This document shows positions 1-8,250 of a stretch of DNA of 64,000 nt, in pieces. The stretch's first letter is position 1. Every line of letters starts with the position of its first letter. Under the pieces are notes generated by a model that did no database searches, was not told where the DNA came from, and saw nothing but the letters and a program-made list of their open reading frames with translations. Made by a program: the position numbers and the translations under genes. This DNA is from Brumimicrobium sp964585545. GTDB lineage: Bacteria > Bacteroidota > Bacteroidia > Flavobacteriales_D > Crocinitomicaceae. The stretch is from assembly GCA_964585545.1 (NCBI GenBank), contig CAZPDT010000001.1, forward strand, positions 1-64,000. The letters run 5' to 3'.

Positions 1-27
1 GCAGGACTATCAATAAATAAAAGTTAA

Positions 28-303
28 ATCTGTAAACTTTTTTTAGGACGGGTCAAACAACTTATTCGTTCTGCAACCTCTATTGGAGCGAATATTGAAG
101 AAGCCATTGGGGGACAGAGTGAAAGGGACTTTTTTGCTAAATTGAGTATATCATACAAAGAAGCAAGAGAATCTAAATATTGGATACGACTTTTAAGAGA
201 CACTGGTTACCTAGAGACCGACAAGAGTCAAGAACTGCTCATAGATATTGAAGAAATTCTAAGGATTATTGGAAGTATTCAGAAAACATTAAGAAGCCGA
301 TAG
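28..303 (+). pseudogene. Four-helix-bundle (S23/IVS-type) protein, 5'-truncated remnant
   Basis: The frame ending at the TAG at 301-303 encodes a C-terminal part typical of the four-helix-bundle family (23S rRNA intervening-sequence type): RSATSIGANIEEAIGGQS, then FFAKLSISYKEARES and YWIRLLRDTGYLE. An in-frame TAA lies at 25-27 and no ATG follows it before the conserved part. The first helix expected upstream is not readable in any of the three frames of the first 50 bases. I read this as a gene that lost its 5' part or carries a frameshift near the T run at 38-44. Proteins of this family have no well-established cellular role. The window edge means an upstream out-of-frame portion cannot be excluded. 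Confidence 0.6.
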
Positions 304-356
304 GTCAATTCGTAATTGAACCATTTTTAATTCGCAATTGATTAATTTCTAATTGA
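304..356. repeat. AATTCGTAATTG-type short repeats between two convergent gene ends
   Basis: This stretch carries three imperfect copies of a 12-14 base motif (TCAATTCGTAATTGAA, TTAATTCGCAATTGAT, TTAATTTCTAATTGAT). The same motif recurs at about 3525-3636 and 4610-4698. The last copy lies inside the kynureninase frame and supplies its final codons and stop. Confidence 0.6.
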
Positions 357-1622
357 TCCCTTCAGAATTTCTCCAAATCGAAAACAATCTTCATACGAAT
401 TATATAAAGGAACAGGAGCAATACGTATTACATTTGGTTCACGCCAGTCGGCAATAACACCAGCTCTACTGATTGCATCAAAGAGCGGTTTCCCTTGTCC
501 ATGGGCTAAAATACTTAATTGAGCGCCGCGTTCTGTAGGCTCTTTTGGAGTAATAATTTCAAAAATGGTATGCTCAGAGGCTTCTGAGATAGTGTTGATA
601 ACAAACTCTAAATAGGCAGTTAAATCATCGCGCTTTTTACTTATTGCTGTCATGCCAACTTTATCAAAAATATCCAAAGAAGCGAGGTGGGCTGCCATTC
701 CCAATACAGGGGCATTGCTGAGTTGCCATGACTCTGCGCTTTGAATGGGTTGAAACTCGGGTTCCATAAGAAAACGACGTTCCTTATCGTGCCCCCACCA
801 ACCAGCAAAACGCACCAAATCATTGTTGGTAACGTGCTTTTCATGAACAAATAGACCTGCTACACCACCAGGGCTTGAATTTAAGTATTTATATGTGCAC
901 CAAGCAGCAAAATCTACATTCCAATCGTGTAAATTCAATTCAACATTTCCGGCTGCGTGTGCCAAATCAAAGCCTACAAAAGCACCAACATTGTGTCCTG
1001 CTTGAGTAATGGATCTCATATCAAAAAGTTGACCAGTGTAATAGTTAAGGCCACCAATCATCACCAAAGCCAATTCATTGCCCAATTCTTCGATTTTCGC
1101 AATAATGTCTTCGTGGCGCAATAAGTGTTCTCCTTTACGCGGAAAAAGTTCTACAATTACTTCGTCTGGTGAATATCCATGGTGTTTGGCTTGAGATTGT
1201 AAAGCGTAGTGATCAGATGGAAAGGCTTTCCCTTCACAAAGTATCTTTATACGTTTGCCTGTAGGGCGATAAAACGATACCATTAACAAATGCAGATTGG
1301 TTGTTAAAGAGTGTGTAATAACGACTTCTTTATTTGTTGCACCTACAATTCTTGCTGTTTTTTCTGTCAACAATTCATGATAAGAAAACCAAGGATTTTT
1401 TGCTTCAAAATGACCCTCAACACCCCATTTTGCCCATTCGTCCAACTCTAAATTGATGTAATCTCGGGTTTGTTTGGGTTGGAGCCCCAATGAATTGCCA
1501 GTGAAGTAAATAACAGGATTCTCGTGAAAACTTGGAAAGTAAAATTCATTTCTCCATTTTCTCAAAGGATCGTTTTGGTCTTTTTCCTGAGCAAATTCAA
1601 GAGTGTTTTGGTGTTCTGACAT
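342..1622 (-). CDS. kynU: Kynureninase
   Basis: A PLP enzyme that cleaves kynurenine to anthranilate and alanine (and 3-hydroxykynurenine to 3-hydroxyanthranilate) in tryptophan catabolism. The 426 residues match the family length. YFTGNSLGLQP near the N-terminus, THSLTTNLHLLM around residue 105, GFDLAHAAGN around 220 and WCTYKYLNSSPGG around 245 (the Lys is the PLP Schiff-base residue) are characteristic, as is the C-terminal VIADWREPNVIRIAPVPLYN. It starts at ATG 1622. The last four residues (SIRN) and the TAA fall inside a dispersed AATTCGTAATTG-type repeat, so the natural C-terminus has probably been rewritten. No other kynurenine-pathway gene is adjacent. Confidence 0.95.
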   Translation of the reverse strand: MSEHQNTLEFAQEKDQNDPLRKWRNEFYFPSFHENPVIYFTGNSLGLQPKQTRDYINLELDEWAKWGVEGHFEAKNPWFSYHELLTEKTARIVGATNKEVVITHSLTTNLHLLMVSFYRPTGKRIKILCEGKAFPSDHYALQSQAKHHGYSPDEVIVELFPRKGEHLLRHEDIIAKIEELGNELALVMIGGLNYYTGQLFDMRSITQAGHNVGAFVGFDLAHAAGNVELNLHDWNVDFAAWCTYKYLNSSPGGVAGLFVHEKHVTNNDLVRFAGWWGHDKERRFLMEPEFQPIQSAESWQLSNAPVLGMAAHLASLDIFDKVGMTAISKKRDDLTAYLEFVINTISEASEHTIFEIITPKEPTERGAQLSILAHGQGKPLFDAISRAGVIADWREPNVIRIAPVPLYNSYEDCFRFGEILKGSIRN

Positions 1623-2035
1623 AATGTAAAATCTTATACAATCTAAAAGTGTTCGAATTTATGAAAAAACAGAGAGTTTTTGAGTTTAAAATGTAAGTTT
1701 TTAGGATTTAAAATGAATGTGGTCTTAACCAGAATTCCAAGTCAAGCGTTTTTTGTAACATAAAACAACTCACTTTTACGCTTAGCATACTCAAAAGAGT
1801 ATTTGTCATGATTTTCGGGCAAAAATATATGCCAAAATGGTTTCTGCCTTCGATACTCACCCTGAATAAACGCAACGCAGTGAAGTGCAATTCAGGGTGA
1901 ATAAGATGTCGCACCTACGGTGCTTCTTTCCAGTATGCTCATGAAGACAAAAGAAACAAACAGGACTGAATAAAAAGGAGGTAATGTATAATCAACTAAT
2001 TGTGAGGTGAGTAGCTAATTTGTTAGATAGAATTA
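1623..2035. other. Intergenic region with hairpins, no gene
   Basis: I see no credible gene between kynU and hemL. The region holds a perfect 10-bp inverted repeat, CACCCTGAAT (1858-1867) and ATTCAGGGTG (1890-1899), and a small GCACC-TAC-GGTGC hairpin at 1911-1923. The minus-strand open frame at 1708-1914 has no start context or recognisable motif. Confidence 0.5.
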
Positions 2036-2037
2036 TT

Positions 2038-2152
2038 TACCAACTATTATAAAAACGCCTGTGCTCCCCAAACCTATTGGCATTTTTGCTTTTTATTACG
2101 CAAACCTATGAACCAAGCTTGCGAGCTCAACGCAGTTAATAGTCTAGGTTAA
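2038..2152. repeat. Dispersed intergenic repeat, full-length copy A
   Basis: About 115 bases resembling 31745-31850 and, without an internal segment, 7975-8060. Shared blocks are TAAAAACKCCTGTGCTC, CCAAACCTATTG, GCTTTTTAT, then AACCTATGA, an insert containing the near-palindrome AGCTTGCGAGCT, and AATAGTCTAGGTTAA. It has no coding capacity. It lies just upstream of the hemL promoter. Confidence 0.7.
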
Positions 2153-2187
2153 TAGTGTTTTAAATTTTTTAATATAAGGTTTTTGTG

Positions 2188-2195
2188 TAATTTTG
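2188..2195 (+). promoter_or_regulatory. Bacteroidetes -7 promoter element for hemL
   Basis: TAATTTTG is an exact match to TAnnTTTG. It overlaps the upstream TTG start (2193), so transcription should begin near 2202 and translation at ATG 2217. I see no clear -33 TTG at normal spacing. Confidence 0.5.
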
Positions 2196-2216
2196 CTCAA
2201 AATCAAAACAAGCTCC

Positions 2217-3509
2217 ATGAATCGGACAAATTCAGAAAAGTTATACAAAAAGGCACTTGAATACTTCCCAGGAGGAGTCAATTCTCCAGTTCGCGCTTTT
2301 AAAGCGGTAGAAGGTGCGCCTTTATTTATTAAAAAGGGAAAGGGACCTTATATTTGGGATGAAGATGACAATCAATTTATTGACTTTTGTTGTAGTTTTG
2401 GACCGCTTATTTTAGGGCATAATTTCCCTGATGTATATGATAATATCATTGATGCGTTGGATAATGGAACCAGTTTTGGAGCGCCAACCGCATTGGAAAA
2501 TGAATTGGCCGAACTTATTCTCTCACAGAATAAATATATTGATAAAATTAGATTTGTAAGCTCTGGAACAGAGGCGGTAATGTCTGGAATACGGCTGGCA
2601 CGAGGATATACTGGGAAAAATAAAATTGTAAAATTTGATGGCTGTTATCATGGTCATTCTGACTCTTTATTGGTGAAAGCTGGTTCAGGATTGGCTACAT
2701 TTGGAGAAAGCTCAAGTGCAGGGGTGCCCAAAAGTGTTGCTGAAGACACAATTGTATTGCCTTTAAACGATATAAAAGCCTTAGAAGAATGTTTTAAAAA
2801 ATACAGTGATGATTTGGCATGTGTATTACTCGAACCGATTCCAGCAAATAATGGTTTATTGTTGCAAGAAAAATCATACTTGGTACAATTGCGGGAGATG
2901 TGCACAAAACATAATGTTCTTTTGTTTTTTGATGAAGTAATATCAGGCTTTCGCGTGGCTTTTTCTGGTGCAGCAGAATATTATAATATTGCTCCAGATA
3001 TTGTTTCTTATGGGAAAATCATTGGTGGAGGAATGCCTGTTGGTGCTTACGGAGGAAAAGCTGAAATTATGAAATCCATTTCTCCTGATGGACCAGTTTA
3101 TCAAGCGGGAACATTAAGTGGAAATCCTGTGGCGATGGCGGCGGGCATTGCACAACTAAACGTGTGTAGAAAACCTGGATTTTATAAAAATCAAGAAGAA
3201 AGAACTAAGTATTTTGTTGATCAAGTCAATGCTTATGCAAATGAAAAGGGATACGAATTTGAGCTGTTTACAATTGGTTCTATTTTTTGGATGGCCTTTT
3301 CAAATAAAACAGCCATAAGAAGTGCTTCGGAAATCAACAATGATATGACGCCCTTTAAGAAAATGCATAAAGCTCTTTTGGAACGAGATGTTTATGTCGG
3401 GCCAAGTGGGTATGAAGTGGGCTTTGTCTCCTATGTTCATACAGCTGAAATATTAGAACATGCTTCCAATCAATTTAAAGCTGCTTTGGATAAGGTTTTT
3501 GAAAATTGA
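2217..3509 (+). CDS. hemL: Glutamate-1-semialdehyde 2,1-aminomutase
   Basis: A PLP enzyme converting glutamate-1-semialdehyde to 5-aminolevulinate, the C5 route to heme. The N-terminal FPGGVNSPVRAFKAV, FVSSGTEAVMSGIRLARGYTG, CYHGHSDSLLVKAGSG, LLFFDEVISGFRV and YGKIIGGGMPVGAYGG (PLP Lys) are diagnostic of HemL rather than other class III aminotransferases. I chose ATG 2217 (MNRTNSEKLYKKA) over TTG 2193 because a -7 promoter element overlaps the latter. The product is 430 residues, the usual length. It is transcribed alone; heme made here would also feed the oxidase whose assembly genes lie at 21-26 kb. Confidence 0.95.
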   Translation: MNRTNSEKLYKKALEYFPGGVNSPVRAFKAVEGAPLFIKKGKGPYIWDEDDNQFIDFCCSFGPLILGHNFPDVYDNIIDALDNGTSFGAPTALENELAELILSQNKYIDKIRFVSSGTEAVMSGIRLARGYTGKNKIVKFDGCYHGHSDSLLVKAGSGLATFGESSSAGVPKSVAEDTIVLPLNDIKALEECFKKYSDDLACVLLEPIPANNGLLLQEKSYLVQLREMCTKHNVLLFFDEVISGFRVAFSGAAEYYNIAPDIVSYGKIIGGGMPVGAYGGKAEIMKSISPDGPVYQAGTLSGNPVAMAAGIAQLNVCRKPGFYKNQEERTKYFVDQVNAYANEKGYEFELFTIGSIFWMAFSNKTAIRSASEINNDMTPFKKMHKALLERDVYVGPSGYEVGFVSYVHTAEILEHASNQFKAALDKVFEN

Positions 3510-3524
3510 TTAGAGTTCAATGGG

Positions 3525-3636
3525 AGAATTATGAATTGTTGAATTACGAATGGTAGAATTATGAATTGTTCAATTAAATGATTCCTAATTGGATAACTCA
3601 CAATTCGTAATTAACTAATTCTTAATTCGTAATTGA
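3525..3636. repeat. AATTCGTAATTG-type repeat cluster at a convergent gene junction
   Basis: Between hemL and the convergent secreted-protein gene are copies of GAATTATGAATTGTT (twice) and AATTCGTAATT (twice) in both orientations. The last copies are read through by the minus-strand gene and encode its terminal LRIKN and stop. Confidence 0.6.
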
Positions 3637-4451
3637 TACAGATAGTTGTTACCAAAGATTTTCTGATATTCATCTGTCATATAAATATAATTGTCATCAG
3701 CGGCAATTCCTTCCTTCTGTGTTGTCGTGTCGTGACGATATTCTTTCATCTTTTCCCACTCGCCCTTCTTGTATTCAAAAACAATTGCTTTTGAATAAGT
3801 GAGGAGGAACAATCTGTTGTTATAATAATTTGCATCGGTGACACTGCTTTCTAACCAATTGGTGGAACTAAGATGAAACTCTCCGTCGAATTGAGCTTGA
3901 TATACTCCACTTTCTATGGGTAAACTATAGATTTTAGATATGCCGTCGTAAGGAACCGTTCTGTTTTTGGTAAAAATAAATAAGGAATCATCTTTAAAGA
4001 TGAGTGCCTCTGCATCATAATACAATTGTGATGAATCTGGAGGAAATGCCTTTTGTTCTGGATAGGAAAACAATATCTTTGTAACATCTTCAATGGTATC
4101 GTTTTCCAAAACATCATCCATTCTAACTTTATAGATGGTTAAATCTTTCCTTTGATTGAGATTGTTCCCAATATCACCAATATAGAGATATTCTTTTCCA
4201 TCATAAGCCAAAGCTTCCCAATCCCAATTGATTACATTTTTTATAAAGCTGGTATGTGTGATTTCACCTTTATTGTTAAAAACAAAAACAATTGGAGCGT
4301 TATCTGAATCGTTAATTGTAAGGAATACATTTTTGTGTTTTAGCAAAGCAGAGCTTTCTTTTAATTCAGGAGGAAGTTGGGTTAATTTTACTTGGGAAAA
4401 GCATGATATTGAAATGAATAGAAAAAATAAGGTGTTGAAAAAAATCTGCAT
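3615..4451 (-). CDS. Secreted beta-propeller-like protein of unknown function
   Basis: From ATG 4451 the product is 278 residues beginning MQIFFNTLFFLFISISCFSQ, a standard signal peptide with a probable cut after the SCFSQ segment. The longer reading from 4529 puts basic residues far ahead of the signal and is less likely. The mature part has repeated short beta-strand units with aromatic and acidic residues (for example WDWEALAYDGKEYLYIGDIG, residues about 94-113 of the processed frame, and YYDAEALIFKDDSLFIFTK). The repeated 'EAL...' phrases fit a propeller-type fold as in phytase/SdiA-regulated-like secreted proteins. I do not recognise a specific family. The C-terminal residues and stop come from an intergenic repeat. 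No T9SS sorting domain is visible. Confidence 0.7.
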   Translation of the reverse strand: MQIFFNTLFFLFISISCFSQVKLTQLPPELKESSALLKHKNVFLTINDSDNAPIVFVFNNKGEITHTSFIKNVINWDWEALAYDGKEYLYIGDIGNNLNQRKDLTIYKVRMDDVLENDTIEDVTKILFSYPEQKAFPPDSSQLYYDAEALIFKDDSLFIFTKNRTVPYDGISKIYSLPIESGVYQAQFDGEFHLSSTNWLESSVTDANYYNNRLFLLTYSKAIVFEYKKGEWEKMKEYRHDTTTQKEGIAADDNYIYMTDEYQKIFGNNYLYQLRIKN

Positions 4452-4618
4452 AATTCTTGATTTGGAATTCCTGTTCGTTCTAAAGATAACAATAAACATA
4501 AGAATACTTGCCGTGTTTTTTACTTTCAATTTATAGATTAATTTAGTATTTTACCTACTTTTACCACTAAGTTAGGTCACTTATATGAGACATTTTAAAA
4601 TATACAATTGAACAATTC

Positions 4619-4698
4619 ACTAATTCGTAATTGAAAATTCACTAATTTGTAATTGAAAATTGACTAATTCGTAATTGAAAATTGACTAATTCGTAATT
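4619..4698 (+). repeat. 22-bp tandem repeat, 3.6 copies, abutting a start codon
   Basis: Units begin at 4619, 4641, 4663 and 4685, each reading ACTAATTCGTAATTGAAAAT plus two bases, with one T-for-C change in the second unit. The last, partial unit ends four bases before ATG 4703. This is a tandemly amplified form of the AATTCGTAATTG motif seen at 304-356 and 3525-3636. It occupies the place where promoter and leader of the next gene should be. Confidence 0.9.
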
Positions 4699-4702
4699 CA
4701 TA

Positions 4703-5950
4703 ATGATACAACCTGGAGCAAAAAATTGGATCGAAAAATACTTTTCTTTAATTGAGGACGGAACGATTAATTTGCAATCTGTCTCTCGACCTAAGTCTAT
4801 TTCAGAAGCTATTTATTTGCACAATACATTCTTTGATACAGGGATAACATTGGGCTATCCAGCCAATTTCATTTTTTTTGATAAAGATGAAGTCGGATCC
4901 AAATGGACCCGTGATGAAAAAACTGTGCTTCTTTTATTTGAATGTTTATTGACCGTATATATTTCGGAAAATAAGGATTGGACCAAAGAGGAATTTATAG
5001 ATATTCTGCTTGAGTTCTATATTCAATACAAAGACCAACATTCTATTAATGTTTTTAAGTATCTCTTTAAAGAAACGAATCAGATAAAACTCGAGAATAT
5101 TCTGAGAGATCGAACACATGTTAAAAAAACACTCACCAATCAATTGTGGGCTAGCTACTTCGATAACAGTGTGGTGTATTTTGATGTTTTAGCTTTCCGT
5201 TCTTTTTTGATTTATGGAAAACAACTTCAAGAAAGTTACGATAAGTTTGTTCAAGGGGCTTTACAAACCGTTGCTGCAATGTCTATAGTTGACGGTAATA
5301 TTGTGGAGATTGAAAAACAAATATTATCTGTTTACCTCAGTGCCTCCAATATGAGTAGTGCAGAAAAAAATGAATTTAATCAAAAATTGGAGAACAAGGC
5401 ATTTTCAATCTATGATATTAAGGTGCCAAAACATGCTGCAAGATTGTATAAGTTGTACCTCCTAGATTTGGCAGTATTAACGATTTACTCCGATGTTTCA
5501 ATAATGGATGATGAGATTGAATGTCTTTTTAAATTATGTAAACATTTAGGACTTGATCACACACAATTAGAACATTCAAAAGCAATTATCAATCGATTTG
5601 TCATCAAAAACAATGACGAAATTCCTTTTTTACAGGGCAGTTCTTCATATGAAAAGCTGTATGGTAATTTTTCAAAAAGATGGATAAAGATTTTGGGAAG
5701 AAATAAAGATAAATTTGTTACAGAATTAAAAGAGAATAAGGAACTGATTGAATTGGTCAATAAATCCTTGAGAAAAGAATTGACAAACGAAGAGAAAGAG
5801 AAAGTAAAAAGTCAGTTCAAAGACCTCGTTAAATCAGTACCTGCTATGGCCATTTTTATGTTGCCAGGAGGAGCAATATTGCTTCCTATAATATTAAAAA
5901 TAATTCCCGACTTAATTCCTTCTGCTTTTAGGAACAATGAAATGAAATAG
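4703..5950 (+). CDS. LETM1-related, biofilm-associated-type protein
   Basis: 415 residues. The C-terminal 65 residues (ELVNKSLRKELTNEEKEKVK, then a hydrophobic stretch SVPAMAIFMLPGGAILLPII and PDLIPSAFR) match the ribosome-binding/LETM1-like domain of mitochondrial LETM1. Bacteroidetes proteins of this build are annotated as LETM1-related biofilm-associated proteins. The middle (about residues 180-300: AAMSIVDGNIVEIEKQI and similar acidic helices) resembles a TerB/DjlA-like helical domain; that is an inference. Residues 1-170 are not recognised. There is one hydrophobic C-terminal segment and no signal peptide. ATG 4703 lies directly behind a 22-bp tandem repeat. The stop TAG is part of an ATAGTTCGGGTTAA repeat module. 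The biological role is not established. Confidence 0.75.
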   Translation: MIQPGAKNWIEKYFSLIEDGTINLQSVSRPKSISEAIYLHNTFFDTGITLGYPANFIFFDKDEVGSKWTRDEKTVLLLFECLLTVYISENKDWTKEEFIDILLEFYIQYKDQHSINVFKYLFKETNQIKLENILRDRTHVKKTLTNQLWASYFDNSVVYFDVLAFRSFLIYGKQLQESYDKFVQGALQTVAAMSIVDGNIVEIEKQILSVYLSASNMSSAEKNEFNQKLENKAFSIYDIKVPKHAARLYKLYLLDLAVLTIYSDVSIMDDEIECLFKLCKHLGLDHTQLEHSKAIINRFVIKNNDEIPFLQGSSSYEKLYGNFSKRWIKILGRNKDKFVTELKENKELIELVNKSLRKELTNEEKEKVKSQFKDLVKSVPAMAIFMLPGGAILLPIILKIIPDLIPSAFRNNEMK

Positions 5951-5962
5951 TTCGGGTTAATC
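5947..5962. repeat. Repeat half-module at a stop codon
   Basis: ATAGTTCGGGTTAA matches one arm of the intergenic repeat family seen at 18350-18402 and 57981-58000. It contains the TAG stop of the LETM1-like gene. Confidence 0.45.
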
Positions 5963-6056
5963 CTAACTTTGAACAGTTTTGGTTAACCACCATCAAGTTT
6001 GCAAAAAATATAAAAGAGATTAAAAATTTGGATAAACTCAATTTTTTTTAAAAAAA

Positions 6057-6659
6057 TTATGCGGGCTTTTCATCGGTTAAAGGCACGACATTCTTTACAG
6101 ATTTTGCCATATAGTCCGTTATAGGTTTTGGTGCTCCACTATCAGCTGTTTTAAAAATATAATTTATACCATCTATATTGTGCTGAGCAATCACGTGGTA
6201 GGTTTCGTGTTTTACGCCAATATTTTTATTTCCATTTTTCGATCCTTCGACATTAAGGGTTGTTTTATAATAAGCAAAATCATCTTCTTTCTCAATAAAA
6301 TCAACGGTGTAAATCTTTTGGTTTTTCAGTTCTTCTAACTTTGCTTTAAAAGCATCATCATCACCCCAATCTTCAATCGTAATTTGAAAATGAGGGCCAA
6401 CTTGTAGCTCCCATTGATATCCATCTTGCTCGTGTTTTACTTGTGGGTCTACTGCTGCTCCTATATTAGAGGTTTCATCGGGGAGATAAATAAACGCATC
6501 AATACCATAAGATTTTAAATTGAATGCTTGAAAACTATATAAATCTTCATTTTCATCAGCATATTTTACATTCAATTCATCATCGGATTGCTTATTGCCA
6601 CATGAAGAAATAAAGATACCAATAAAGAGGATTGCAAATATAAAATATAGTTTTTTCAT
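6057..6659 (-). CDS. Lipoprotein of unknown function
   Basis: 200 residues with a lipoprotein signal peptide: MKKLYFIFAILFIGIFISSC, lipobox cysteine at residue 20, then GNKQSDDE, which suits an acylated, periplasm-side or surface-exposed protein. The mature part is acidic with alternating beta segments (YQWELQVGPHFQITIEDWG, YYKTTLNVEG, YHVIAQHNIDGINYIFK). No known domain is recognised. It is a single gene with its own promoter element at 6694-6701. Confidence 0.75.
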   Translation of the reverse strand: MKKLYFIFAILFIGIFISSCGNKQSDDELNVKYADENEDLYSFQAFNLKSYGIDAFIYLPDETSNIGAAVDPQVKHEQDGYQWELQVGPHFQITIEDWGDDDAFKAKLEELKNQKIYTVDFIEKEDDFAYYKTTLNVEGSKNGNKNIGVKHETYHVIAQHNIDGINYIFKTADSGAPKPITDYMAKSVKNVVPLTDEKPA

Positions 6660-7098
6660 GAAATAGGATATTTTTAAAGTCGCATCTAAATTACAAAAAT
6701 ATATTTCATTGAACTATAGATATCGAATTTTATTCCATGTTTTTTTATTTAAAACGCATTATTTTTGATCTTAACTCACATTATTCATGAGATGTTTTAG
6801 ATTTTAGATTGTAGATGTTAGATTTATAACTTCTTAAAATAGAGCAATCGTATGAAAATCATTTCATTATAGTTGAAATAAAATCAGCTGTTCATAATGC
6901 GGGTTAAAAGAGTGTAAATGAGAATAAAGTATAGGCAAGAAGGGGGAAGCGCCGCTCTCACTCTGATTTCATTTGATCGGTTCGCTATTTTCCTTACCAC
7001 AGTTATTGTCCATCCATAAATCAATCTTTATTTCTGCGATCTTTGCTGTCCTTTGTGTTTTGAACCAAAACTGGTTCTATGTGTTAAGACATTAGATT
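6660..7098. other. 439-base intergenic region, promoters only
   Basis: I see no gene. The minus-strand element CAAAAATA (6694-6701, TATTTTTG on that strand) is an exact TAnnTTTG match for the lipoprotein gene. A low-complexity stretch TTTTAGATTTTAGATTGTAGATGTTAG lies at about 6788-6812. Two TTTG-containing -7-like stretches precede the MerR gene, but none is an exact match. Confidence 0.45.
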
Positions 7099-7947
7099 AT
7101 GGCAGAATACAAGATCAAAGATTTGGAGACCTTAACAGGTATAAAAGCCCATACCCTTCGTATTTGGGAGAAAAGATATAATTTGTTGTGTCCAAACAGA
7201 ACTTTAACCAAAATTAGAACATACACTGAACAGGACCTTGTGAAATTATTGAATATTTCAATTTTATACAATTATGGATGGAAGATTTCAAAAATTGCCA
7301 AATATTCTACCGAAGAGATCAAGAGTAAAGTAGAAGAAATTTACCAGAACAATCGCAACTGTACCACAAACACAAATTTACTGATCCAGTCCACTATTCA
7401 GCTAAAATGTGACGTTTTTAATCAAATCTTATCCAATACAATTAAAAAAGATGGTTTGGAAGAAGCCTATAAAAGCTGCATTAAAGCTTTCCTCGACAAG
7501 ATTGTCGACTTGTGGAAGGTTGGACGAATTTCACCCGTACAAAAGCATTTTGTGTTCAACTTAATTCGGCAAAAATTAATTGCAATTACCGAGCAACTTC
7601 CAGAAGTCAATAAAAAATATTTTGACGCAGTACTCTTTACTCCCGAAGGCGAAACCTATGAAATTTCATTGCTTTTCTATAATTATATTCTCCAAAAAAG
7701 GAAGTACAGAACATTATATCTCGGCGCCAACCTCCCAATTACAGATTTGAAAACAACGCTTCATGAAACACACCCAAAACGCATTGTTATCTCTCTGGCT
7801 GAAAACGACGACAAAAAAAACTATTTCCAATATCTAAATTGCTTAAATGATGAGGTTGATCTTCCAATTTATGTGGGGGGATCTTCTGTGAATCATCTGG
7901 GGCTTCCCAAATCCAATAGGTTTTTGCATATTAAGGAGCTGTTATAG
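7099..7947 (+). CDS. MerR-family regulator with a degenerate B12-binding domain (CarH-like)
   Basis: 282 residues: N-terminal MerR helix-turn-helix (residues 1-70, IKDLETLTGIKAHTLRIWEK), a four-helix linker (about 95-165) and a Rossmann-like B12-binding fold (about 175-282, TLYLGANLPI, IVISLAEND, IYVGGSS). In CarH a W-x9-E-H motif in the linker and an E-x-H motif at the start of the B12 fold bind adenosylcobalamin. Here the first reads W139-x9-K149-H150 (Glu to Lys) and the second reads GETYE, with Tyr187 in place of the cobalt-ligating His. Cobalamin or light sensing is therefore doubtful. In Bacteroidetes such regulators usually sit beside an ECF sigma factor and carotenoid genes; the sigma factor follows at 8251 but no crt gene is in the window. 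Confidence 0.85.
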   Translation: MAEYKIKDLETLTGIKAHTLRIWEKRYNLLCPNRTLTKIRTYTEQDLVKLLNISILYNYGWKISKIAKYSTEEIKSKVEEIYQNNRNCTTNTNLLIQSTIQLKCDVFNQILSNTIKKDGLEEAYKSCIKAFLDKIVDLWKVGRISPVQKHFVFNLIRQKLIAITEQLPEVNKKYFDAVLFTPEGETYEISLLFYNYILQKRKYRTLYLGANLPITDLKTTLHETHPKRIVISLAENDDKKNYFQYLNCLNDEVDLPIYVGGSSVNHLGLPKSNRFLHIKELL

Positions 7948-7974
7948 TCAACTCTGAACTTGCCTGTTTCCAAC

Positions 7975-8060
7975 CAACCATTATAAAAACTCCTGTGCTC
8001 GCCAAACCTATTGCCGTTTTAGCTTTTTATAACTAAACCTTATAAATAGTTCAGGTTAAC
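7975..8060. repeat. Dispersed intergenic repeat, short copy B
   Basis: Matches copy A (2038-2152) and copy C (31745-31850) over CCATTATAAAAACTCCTGTG, GCCAAACCTATTGCC and AGCTTTTTATAA. It lacks the ~27-bp AGCTTGCGAGCTCAACGCAG insert and ends AAACCTTATAAATAGTTCAGG. It appears to be the empty form of the element. Confidence 0.65.
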
Positions 8061-8128
8061 ACTAGAAGTCAATTTCCATTCTTGGATTCCTAAATATTTG
8101 TTAAATCTTCAATCATACTGTAAAGTCC

Positions 8129-8159
8129 TTGTAATATGAATAAAATATCTGTATTTTTG
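8129..8159 (+). promoter_or_regulatory. Promoter for the ECF sigma factor gene
   Basis: TTG (8129-8131) and an exact TAnnTTTG match, TATTTTTG (8152-8159), are separated by 20 bases, within the 17-23 range of the Bacteroidetes consensus. The untranslated leader would be about 85 bases. Confidence 0.55.
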
Positions 8160-8250
8160 TTCCAATAACTGTTTAACTAATTTAAACGTTATGGATATAA
8201 AGATTAAACAAATTAGACCAAATAAAGATTAACAATAAAAACAAGAAACG

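Noticed and set aside
1708..1914. 68-residue minus-strand frame in the kynU-hemL gap
   Set aside because: It spans hairpin-forming repeats and has no recognisable motif or promoter element.
4619..4698. Possible CRISPR-like array
   Set aside because: The 22-bp units are directly adjacent with no spacers, and no cas gene is in the window.
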